Shown here piece after piece: positions 1-5,160 of a stretch of DNA of 6,807 nt (the stretch's first letter is position 1; every line of letters starts with the position of its first letter). The notes beneath the pieces were generated by a model. It was not told the DNA's origin. It did not search any database and saw only the letters and a program-made list of their open reading frames with translations. Position numbers and translations under genes: made by a program. Location of the stretch: positions 1 through 6,807 of the forward strand of contig JALZUV010000170.1 in NCBI GenBank assembly GCA_023301245.1. Direction: 5' to 3'. This DNA comes from Rickettsiales bacterium. Lineage in GTDB: Bacteria > Pseudomonadota > Alphaproteobacteria > Rickettsiales > JALZUV01.

Positions 1-2
1 TC

Positions 3-71
3 CTTCTCGATTTAATCTTCGGATTATTTTGGGAAGGTTTCAGAAAAAAAGCAGGCTGCGAACCACAGTAG
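3..71 (+). CDS. C-terminal tail of an unidentified protein (5' part outside window)
   Basis: The frame starting at position 3 is open from the window edge and ends with TAG at 69-71. It encodes 22 residues, LLDLIFGLFWEGFRKKAGCE plus PQ: a hydrophobic/aromatic stretch followed by a basic tail, plausible as the end of a membrane or amphipathic protein. The main support is context: a strong plus-strand terminator begins 15 bases after the stop, which implies a plus-strand transcript ending here. A competing frame from position 2 stays open to a TAA at 95-97, but that stop falls inside the terminator stem and its product is less protein-like. The family cannot be identified from so short a piece. 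Confidence 0.4.
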   Translation, partial: LLDLIFGLFWEGFRKKAGCEPQ

Positions 72-85
72 TCGGGAGTCTTCAT

Positions 86-141
86 AGCCTTACTTAATCT
101 TCCCTATAAGATTAGTTTGGATAAAGAAGGCTCTTTTTTTT
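86..141 (+). terminator. Rho-independent terminator, bipartite stem plus T8
   Basis: The outer stem AGCCTT (86-91) pairs with AAGGCT (127-132). The inner stem TAATCTT (95-101) pairs perfectly with AAGATTA (108-114) around a CCCTAT loop. After one C comes a run of eight T (134-141). On the minus strand the hairpin is not followed by a T run, so it should terminate plus-strand transcription from the left-edge gene and not gloB. The T run ends two bases before the gloB stop codon, so the two convergent units are packed end to end. Confidence 0.75.
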
Positions 142-143
142 GC

Positions 144-881
144 CTAAAATTTATTACGCTCATCACGCAATTGCGTGAATTTTTGCAAAGAGTTCGCCCG
201 TAAAAAAGGGTTCGTCGCCAGCTCGTCAGCCAAACTAAATGGCACAGTAGCCTGCCCTTGCGCACGCATTTGCAGTACTTGCTGCATACGGCGCTGTAAA
301 TTTTCATTCTTCGCATCATGTTCCAACGCAAATTCACCATTCTTTTGCGTATATTCATGCGCGCAATAAATCAACGTATCGGCTGGCAATGCTTTAATCA
401 GCGCGAGACTATCTTGCATTTGCGCTGGCGTGCCCTCAAATAGGCGGCCACATCCCATCGCAAATAGCACATCGCCACAAAAGAGTCTCTTTAGCGCCGG
501 CACATAATAAGCAACGTGCCCAAGCGTATGGCCTGGCATAAACATTACCTTAATTTCCATTCCCGCCCACTCAAATCTCTCGCCATCATTCAGGCTTACA
601 TCTAGCGCGGGTAAACGGTGAGCATCTAGCGCATGGCCAACCACCTTAGCGCCCGTAACTTGAACCAGCTTTTTTACACCGCCAATATGATCGCCATGAT
701 GATGGGTGAGGAAAATATGCGTTAACTGCCAATTATTCTGCGTTAATTTTGCCAAAATCTCATCGCTTGTTCCAGGGTCAACCACGGCGGTTAAGCCGCT
801 ATCATTATCGTGCAATATCGGAACATAGTTATCTTGTAAAATAGGGACTATTTCGCATAATGTTTTTTCAGTTAATTTCAT
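144..881 (-). CDS. gloB: Hydroxyacylglutathione hydrolase (glyoxalase II)
   Basis: This 245-aa cytoplasmic metallo-beta-lactamase-fold enzyme hydrolyses S-D-lactoylglutathione to D-lactate and glutathione, the second step of methylglyoxal detoxification after GloA. The dinuclear metal site is complete: the T-H-H-H-G-D-H motif at residues 59-65 (ligands H60, H62, D64, H65), H118 in PGHTLGH, D137 in CGD, and H175 in CAHEYT. The C-terminal glutathione-binding domain has NPFLR at 224-228 and ends LRDERNKF, aligning with the family's substrate-binding end; an Arg stands where a Lys is usual. The length is close to other bacterial GloB proteins. The ATG start gives the expected N-terminus, but no Shine-Dalgarno precedes it; a perfect TATAAT box lies so close upstream that the message may be nearly leaderless. 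It is transcribed divergently from the RTX gene. Nothing looks damaged. Confidence 0.96.
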   Translation of the reverse strand: MKLTEKTLCEIVPILQDNYVPILHDNDSGLTAVVDPGTSDEILAKLTQNNWQLTHIFLTHHHGDHIGGVKKLVQVTGAKVVGHALDAHRLPALDVSLNDGERFEWAGMEIKVMFMPGHTLGHVAYYVPALKRLFCGDVLFAMGCGRLFEGTPAQMQDSLALIKALPADTLIYCAHEYTQKNGEFALEHDAKNENLQRRMQQVLQMRAQGQATVPFSLADELATNPFLRANSLQKFTQLRDERNKF

Positions 882-893
882 AAGCCATTGATA

Positions 894-921
894 ATTATAA
901 TTTATATTAAATACAAGCCAA
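894..921 (-). promoter_or_regulatory. Candidate gloB promoter
   Basis: On the minus strand, TTGGCT (916-921; four of six matches to a sigma-70 -35 box) and a perfect TATAAT (894-899) are separated by 16 bp. The predicted transcription start, about seven bases downstream, would leave only some six bases before the gloB ATG. That matches the absence of a ribosome binding site and suggests a nearly leaderless transcript. The region is very AT-rich, so a chance match is possible. Confidence 0.45.
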
Positions 922-938
922 GCATTGCTTAAAGCTCT

Positions 939-966
939 GTTAACCTTTTTAACGTATATTAGTTAA
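939..966. promoter_or_regulatory. Three alternating GTTAA/TTAAC half-sites, possible operator
   Basis: GTTAA (939-943), TTAAC (949-953) and GTTAA (962-966) lie in alternating orientation, forming two overlapping inverted repeats with 5-bp and 8-bp spacers. They sit in the 115-bp gap between gloB and the divergent RTX gene, where a regulator could bind. TTAACG (949-954) and TATAAA (971-976), 16 bp apart, could be weak -35 and -10 boxes for the plus-strand gene. The background is AT-rich, so operator function is only a suggestion. Confidence 0.25.
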
Positions 967-996
967 TAGATATAAACAAATTAGAGCAAACTTATC

Positions 997-3579
997 ATGT
1001 CAGATTCTAACCTATTTAAAACACTCGAAAACACTACTCTTGTTACGGAACAAATTGCCGTAGATTGCACCGCCATACAAGGCCTGTGTGAGCTACCTTT
1101 AGGTAACGAGCTGCTCGATGCTGCTTTTTCTCGCGAAGGACATGATTTATTAGTGGCGGCTCCAAGCAAACTAGTGATTGCTGAAAGTTACTTTACCCAT
1201 GAAGCCTCCCCAACCCTTATTTCGCAAACAGGCCTGAAGGTTATGGGTAGCTCGGTTGATACACTTACTTCGGCAGAAGCACCCACAGAATATGCAGGCC
1301 CTATTAATGCCCAAGCAGCCATTGGTACAGTCGATAAGCTCGATGGTAGCGTTACGGTGAAACGTGGCGGTGTTGATGTTGAACTTAACAGCGGTGACTC
1401 TGTTTTTCAAAATGATGTCGTGCAAACTGCGACAGATGCTAAAATTGGTATAACTTTTGAAGATGGTTCGGTCTTTACGCTGGGTTCAGAAGCGCGCATG
1501 ACACTTGATAGCTTCGTTTACGATGCAGAAACAGGCGATGGGTCATCGTCAATCAACGTTATTAAAGGCATGTTTAAATTCGTATCGGGCGAAATTGCTG
1601 CTAATAATCCGGGTGAGATGCAGGTGGAAACCCCTGTTGCAACCATTGGTATTCGCGGTACTACGGGCGGTGGCTCGGTGCAAGGCGAAGGCATGGATAA
1701 TGACTTTTACCTTGAGCCTAACGCAGACGGAACCGTTGGCTGGTTTGATGTAACCACAGACAGTGGCACCACTTCGATGAACCAACCGAACACCGTTATT
1801 GGAATTACGAGCTTTAAGGAAACCCCTCCTGCGCCAGAATTTGTACCGCACGAGCAAATTGAGAAGAACTTTAACGAGGTCATTGATTTTGCACCTGAAG
1901 GAAAATACGAAACACGCGAGAATGCTGAACAAGAAGAGGCCACTACCGAACAGGTAGAAGCAAAGGCGCAAGCAAAAGAAGAAATTGCTTCTGACGAGTC
2001 TATTGAGAACACAGAAAGCGCGGAAGAAGAAGTTTCCGAGCAGATAGAAGCAGAGGCAGAAACAACGGACGAAACCATTTCTGAGGAATCTATTGAAGAT
2101 ACAGCAAGCACGGAAGAAATAACAGCGGCTGAAGCGGTAGAAGAGGCTCCACAGAATGAAGGAACTATTAGCACGACCGTGGCGAGCGAAGCAAGAAACA
2201 CTGCCGATGCAGTAGCAGCCAGCCTATCGCCACCACCACAAATTCAATTGGCAAATACGGCCAATATCGCAAACACTGCTGCCACTGAAACTATCACCCA
2301 AGCCTCGCAAACGGTAGAAGAAATTGTAGATACCAGCCGAACGGAACTACTAAACGAAATTCTTACCAGCAGCCCAGAGGTTGAAGAGGTGATAGAAACC
2401 GTCGCTGAAGAAGTTATAGAAACTGCCGCTGAAGCAACGGCTGATATTACTCCACCCGTAATCGAAGAAACTACTATCGAGCCAATAGTGGAAGAAGAAA
2501 CGGCTATAGTGCAAGAAACTGAAGCCGCGCCTGAAGCAACTGAAACTCCACCTGCGGCAGCACCAGTCGCCCCCCGCATTTTCAATATTGAAGACAATAG
2601 TAGTAATGAAGCTTATGGCACAAACGGCGTTGATATTATCAATGTCACAACGTCAGACATCACTGTTAATGCTCGAGATGGCGATGATATCATTACTCTA
2701 AATAAAATTGCAGAGGGTCGAGAAAATATCTTAGTTGATGCAGGAGCGGGCGATGACGTAATTATTATTAGTAATCATGCTGTCCAAGAAAATTCAATTC
2801 ATGGCGGTGAGGGTTACGATACACTCGACCTATCAGGAGTTAATCCAGTGAATGGGGTTATTATAGCAGACGGCCAAGTAACTCACAGTACCGGTACCAT
2901 CGTTAGCGAAAGCAGTGGTATCGAATCTTACATCACTGGAGATCGGGGAGATAACATCACTTTATCCGATGCTAATGAAATGATTCATGCTGGCGCAGGC
3001 GATGACACTATTAATGCAGGTGCGGGTGATGATATTATCATTAGTGGCGCAGGCAATGACATATTAGATGGCGGAGCAGGTATTGATACCGCAAGCTATG
3101 AAGATGCGATAAATGGCATAGAAGTAAGCCTAACCAGCATTGAAGGGGCTAACGTCAAAAATGATGGTTTTGGAAATACTGACAGTTTATCTAACATCGA
3201 ATCCATCATCGGCTCAGGCCATGACGACCTTCTAATAGCCGATACTAGCATAGATAACCTTACTGCCTTTGATGCAGGGCTGGGTAATGACACCCTTAAA
3301 GTGGAAGCTTCAACAGATGGCTCAGTAGATTTAACTCACCTTGCTCAATATGCGACTGGCTTTGAAACTCTTGACCTAAGTAACGAAAATATCGGTGACA
3401 ACATCAACTTAAGTTCATTAACAGCAGATCAAGTACAATCAATATCTGGCAGTAATAACTTAACCATTAAAATTGATGGGCAAGATAATCTAGATTTAAG
3501 CACTGACTGGGTTTTTGAACCTGATTTCTCTACCTACACTAGCGGCGACGTTACCATTACTGTAGAAATCGCAACTTAG
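997..3579 (+). CDS. FecR-domain RTX protein, probable type I-secreted surface or adhesin-like protein
   Basis: This 860-aa protein is modular. Residues 1-100 resemble the N-terminal segment of large type I-secreted adhesins (DLLVAAPSKLVIAESYF at 50-66). Residues about 118-225 form a FecR domain: GSVTVKRGG, then FEDGSVFTLGSEARMTLDSF, and TPVATIGIRGTTGG at its end. Residues about 301-525 are a disordered Glu/Ala/Thr-rich linker. From about 555 to 767 there are RTX calcium-binding nonapeptides, four of them back to back at 664-699. The last residues (DVTITVEIAT) are aliphatic and acidic, as expected of a C-terminal type I secretion signal. There is no signal peptide and no membrane segment, so this is not a FecR anti-sigma regulator of iron uptake, and no fecI or fecA is nearby. 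Only two Cys (24, 31) occur. The ATG gives a complete N-terminal module, but its ribosome site is weak. No type I transporter gene is visible. Likely extracellular or surface-retained; the ligand is unknown. Confidence 0.85.
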   Translation: MSDSNLFKTLENTTLVTEQIAVDCTAIQGLCELPLGNELLDAAFSREGHDLLVAAPSKLVIAESYFTHEASPTLISQTGLKVMGSSVDTLTSAEAPTEYAGPINAQAAIGTVDKLDGSVTVKRGGVDVELNSGDSVFQNDVVQTATDAKIGITFEDGSVFTLGSEARMTLDSFVYDAETGDGSSSINVIKGMFKFVSGEIAANNPGEMQVETPVATIGIRGTTGGGSVQGEGMDNDFYLEPNADGTVGWFDVTTDSGTTSMNQPNTVIGITSFKETPPAPEFVPHEQIEKNFNEVIDFAPEGKYETRENAEQEEATTEQVEAKAQAKEEIASDESIENTESAEEEVSEQIEAEAETTDETISEESIEDTASTEEITAAEAVEEAPQNEGTISTTVASEARNTADAVAASLSPPPQIQLANTANIANTAATETITQASQTVEEIVDTSRTELLNEILTSSPEVEEVIETVAEEVIETAAEATADITPPVIEETTIEPIVEEETAIVQETEAAPEATETPPAAAPVAPRIFNIEDNSSNEAYGTNGVDIINVTTSDITVNARDGDDIITLNKIAEGRENILVDAGAGDDVIIISNHAVQENSIHGGEGYDTLDLSGVNPVNGVIIADGQVTHSTGTIVSESSGIESYITGDRGDNITLSDANEMIHAGAGDDTINAGAGDDIIISGAGNDILDGGAGIDTASYEDAINGIEVSLTSIEGANVKNDGFGNTDSLSNIESIIGSGHDDLLIADTSIDNLTAFDAGLGNDTLKVEASTDGSVDLTHLAQYATGFETLDLSNENIGDNINLSSLTADQVQSISGSNNLTIKIDGQDNLDLSTDWVFEPDFSTYTSGDVTITVEIAT
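1348..1671 (+). other. FecR domain coding segment
   Basis: Residues about 118-225 of the RTX protein. The conserved order is a beta-rich start (GSVTVKRGGVDVELNSGDSV), N-D-V-V-Q-T, a central EDGSVFTLGSEARMTLD, and the closing ETPVATIGIRGTTGGG. In TonB-type FecR regulators this domain is periplasmic and follows a membrane helix. Here it is in a protein without such a helix, a combination known from type I-secreted RTX proteins, where it is probably a structural module. Confidence 0.8.
1897..2571 (+). other. Glu/Ala/Thr-rich low-complexity linker with internal repeats
   Basis: Residues about 301-525 are strongly acidic: residues 301-400 contain 31 Glu. Ala, Thr, Ser and Val make up much of the rest, with Pro appearing towards the end. 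A diverged two-copy unit is visible with a 30-residue period (SDESIENTESAEEEV near 332-346 and SEESIEDTASTEEI near 362-375), and EEVIET recurs at 463-468 and 471-476. It looks like an extended, disordered spacer separating the FecR domain from the RTX region. The antisense frames stay open across it only because of this biased codon use. Confidence 0.75.
2986..3093 (+). repeat. Four tandem RTX calcium-binding nonapeptides
   Basis: Residues 664-699 read HAGAGDDTI, NAGAGDDII, ISGAGNDIL, DGGAGIDTA, matching the GGxGxDxUx consensus in strict nine-residue register. Isolated or degenerate copies lie outside the run: DAGAGDDVI (581-589), HGGEGYDTL (602-610), SGHDDLLIA (740-748) and DAGLGNDTL (759-767). 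Such repeats fold into a parallel beta-roll on binding calcium outside the cell. Confidence 0.9.
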
Positions 3580-3585
3580 CACCAC

Positions 3586-3795
3586 TTAGACTGATATATT
3601 GATATTATGGTGATTAATGAGCCATTGGTCGTCTGGCAGGCGCTTGGGGCCGCATGGGCTGGCCTCTTTACCTACGCAAGGGCTGGTTAGTTCAGGGGGG
3701 TTATCAAAGCTATCCAACACACTACCAACAGCAGTGCAGCCTGACAGCAGGCATAAACTCACCATAGCAATTAAAAATAAGCGGATAGCTTTCAT
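3586..3795 (-). CDS. Small lipoprotein at end of T4SS cluster, possible VirB7-like
   Basis: This 69-aa protein has a lipoprotein signal peptide: MKAIR, a hydrophobic core, then lipobox LSGC with the acylated Cys at 20. Thr at +2 gives no inner-membrane retention signal, so outer-membrane sorting is likely. The mature part is only 50 residues, with two further Cys (40, 48) in SPCVGKEASPCGPKR. It follows two VirB6/TrbL-like genes on the same strand, 55 bp after the second. VirB7 proteins are similarly small lipoproteins, some of which form disulfides with VirB9, so a VirB7-like role is inferred from size, lipidation, Cys content and position. I recognise no diagnostic VirB7 motif, and another envelope lipoprotein is possible. 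No clear Shine-Dalgarno precedes the ATG; an RNA stem ends one base before it. Its stop is 6 bp from that of the convergent RTX gene. Confidence 0.72.
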   Translation of the reverse strand: MKAIRLFLIAMVSLCLLSGCTAVGSVLDSFDNPPELTSPCVGKEASPCGPKRLPDDQWLINHHNINISV

Positions 3796-3796
3796 C

Positions 3797-3866
3797 GCAA
3801 CAACTTACGAAATTCTGCTAGGCTTCGTCAAGCACTAAGCCTTCGTTTCGCTATCTGAGTTGTTGC
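3797..3866. repeat. 70-bp imperfect palindrome between VirB6-like B and the lipoprotein
   Basis: GCAACAACT (3797-3805) is the exact reverse complement of AGTTGTTGC (3858-3866). Nested inside are CGAAA (3808-3812) with TTTCG (3846-3850), and AGGCTT (3820-3825) with AAGCCT (3837-3842) around an 11-base loop. That makes 20 Watson-Crick pairs in three stems, plus an A-T pair at 3807/3856. It contains the stop codon of VirB6-like B (3851-3853) and ends one base before the lipoprotein ATG. There is no T run, so it is not a standard terminator. It may be a mobile palindromic repeat or a translation-controlling RNA structure. Confidence 0.7.
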
Positions 3867-5158
3867 TTCAATGCCCCCCCCCCGTTTGCAGCAATTTTCT
3901 GTGGCGTCCAGCCACGGCTGCTAAAGTAGTTACGCGCCGCTTCCCCATTAACCGATAACCTTAAGCCACCAGCCGATAGCTCTCCCGCAATGGCGGGTAC
4001 AAAATTCGCATATTGGTGTGCAACATAAGAAGACAGCAGGAAGAACATTACATCCGAAACATCAATTGGGAACGGCCCTACTTTTTCGTTTAAAGTACCA
4101 TCAATATTAAAATTACCGCTCACTCCCCACTCACCGCCATTAACTGCCTGATAAGAATCGGTTATGTTGCTATAAACATTAGTCGCACGCCACCACCAAA
4201 TTTCGGATGTGGTGCCAGTAGAGACTCCCTTCATCGATTCCCAACACCAATTCACCTTCATTAACTCCCCTAGCGAGCTAGTGGTAATCGTGACAAAAAA
4301 TGCAAGGAACGCAAATAGCAAAATAGGTTCGAGCGTAAATTGCACCACCATATTCATCCAACCTTCAAACAGGTTACGCGTGCGGCCAAATAACAAGAGC
4401 AAGAAAAATATGGGCGCTAAGGCGAATAAAAACCATAAGCCAACAATGCAGCGAATATAGGTGAAGAGTGCCATCACCAATGCCCTTATCAAATTAAACC
4501 CTCCCCACAAAAGAAGCAGAGCAATGATAAACCCATAAGTTGGTAACGCTAACGAAGCGATAATAGTAATAAAAAATTGTGTGGAAATAACCCGCGCCAT
4601 CGGCCAATTAAACATACTTAAGGGGGCTATAAGCCTATCTGTTGTAGAAGCTTGACCAATATAGCCGGCACTCGTCGTAGCGGCGGTTTGTCCATTAAAT
4701 ATTTCAATCATTTCAATCATGGTTCCAAAAAAGAAATCCCCCACAAATGCATTGAAAAATTGCCAGCCATTAGGGCTGGTGAATAGCATAATCATACCAA
4801 TTTTAAACAAGAGGCCTAAAATTTCACCTGGCTTAAAGTTGGCGAGATTAAAAATAATCATGACGCCATAAATAATAACTGCCAATAAAATTGCCGCATT
4901 ACGAGCTTGAATAAAAGCGGAATCTTCATGAATAACTGTTTCGTAGAGCGCCTTACTTGTATTATCTAACAAGCCAATAATTGTCTGCATAACAGCACTA
5001 ACAACCCCCTGCCCTGCGGCAGTGTTTGTGCTCATATCTACATGGGCAGTACAGTTTTCTGTGTTGGCCAACACGTCGCCCATCCCAAGCCACATTGCAA
5101 CTAGCAACATAACAAAAAACAATAGCCACTGCCTTGCTTTAGACTCTACTATTACCAT
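3851..5158 (-). CDS. VirB6/TrbL-family T4SS inner-membrane channel protein B
   Basis: This 435-aa polytopic protein has an apparent cleavable signal peptide (hydrophobic 11-30, likely cut after VLA at 31). Further membrane segments lie near 85-106, 112-128, 193-220, 223-258 and 272-293, with a weaker one near 365-385. The diagnostic TrbL/VirB6 signature is the run at about 240-290: GLWFLFALAPIFFLLLLFGR, then TRNLFEGWMNMVVQFTLEPI and another helix. VirB6 proteins sit in the inner membrane and form part of the path that passes substrate across the envelope. Residues 294-365 are a soluble, Trp-rich segment. The start is supported by AGGGGA six bases before ATG and a 2-bp gap from the stop of protein A, implying translational coupling. 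The 3' end is odd: a G10 tract encodes GGG at 426-428, and the last codons and stop lie next to and inside a palindrome. Substrate unknown. Confidence 0.85.
   Translation of the reverse strand: MVIVESKARQWLLFFVMLLVAMWLGMGDVLANTENCTAHVDMSTNTAAGQGVVSAVMQTIIGLLDNTSKALYETVIHEDSAFIQARNAAILLAVIIYGVMIIFNLANFKPGEILGLLFKIGMIMLFTSPNGWQFFNAFVGDFFFGTMIEMIEIFNGQTAATTSAGYIGQASTTDRLIAPLSMFNWPMARVISTQFFITIIASLALPTYGFIIALLLLWGGFNLIRALVMALFTYIRCIVGLWFLFALAPIFFLLLLFGRTRNLFEGWMNMVVQFTLEPILLFAFLAFFVTITTSSLGELMKVNWCWESMKGVSTGTTSEIWWWRATNVYSNITDSYQAVNGGEWGVSGNFNIDGTLNEKVGPFPIDVSDVMFFLLSSYVAHQYANFVPAIAGELSAGGLRLSVNGEAARNYFSSRGWTPQKIAANGGGALKQQLR
3874..3883. repeat. Homopolymer C10 (G10 in coding sense) near 3' end of VirB6-like B
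   Basis: Ten consecutive C on the plus strand encode Gly-Gly-Gly and the first base of Ala in the minus-strand gene, which then ends ALKQQLR. With eleven G the tail would instead read GGGGIEATTQIAKRRLSA before a stop; with nine it would end at once as GGGH. Tracts of this length are prone to slippage in replication and also to sequencing error. Confidence 0.9.
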
Positions 5159-5160
5159 AG

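Noticed and set aside
46..58. AAAAAAGCAGGCT resembles the lambda/Gateway att core flank
   Set aside because: Only 13 bases match, the core overlap and arms are absent, and no integrase or phage gene is nearby; chance is the simplest explanation.
1549..1971. 140-codon minus-strand frame opposite the FecR domain
   Set aside because: Its composition is not protein-like, it has no ribosome site, and it lies wholly inside a well-supported gene on the other strand.
1707..2201. 164-codon open frame on the minus strand opposite the RTX gene linker
   Set aside because: It is Ser/Ala/Val-rich and mirrors the Glu/Ala/Thr-rich coding strand; biased codons remove antisense stops. The same applies to the 117-codon frame at 2244-2597.
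997..3579. FecR-type anti-sigma regulator of iron uptake
   Set aside because: There is no membrane helix, no FecI-like N-terminal domain, no neighbouring sigma factor or TonB receptor, and the C-terminus consists of RTX repeats.
3580..3625. Bidirectional terminator between the convergent RTX and lipoprotein genes
   Set aside because: The gap is 6 bp and I could find no stem followed by a T run on either strand.
3617..3838. 73-codon plus-strand frame across the lipoprotein gene
   Set aside because: Opposite strand of a gene with a clear lipobox; its end merely runs into the palindrome.
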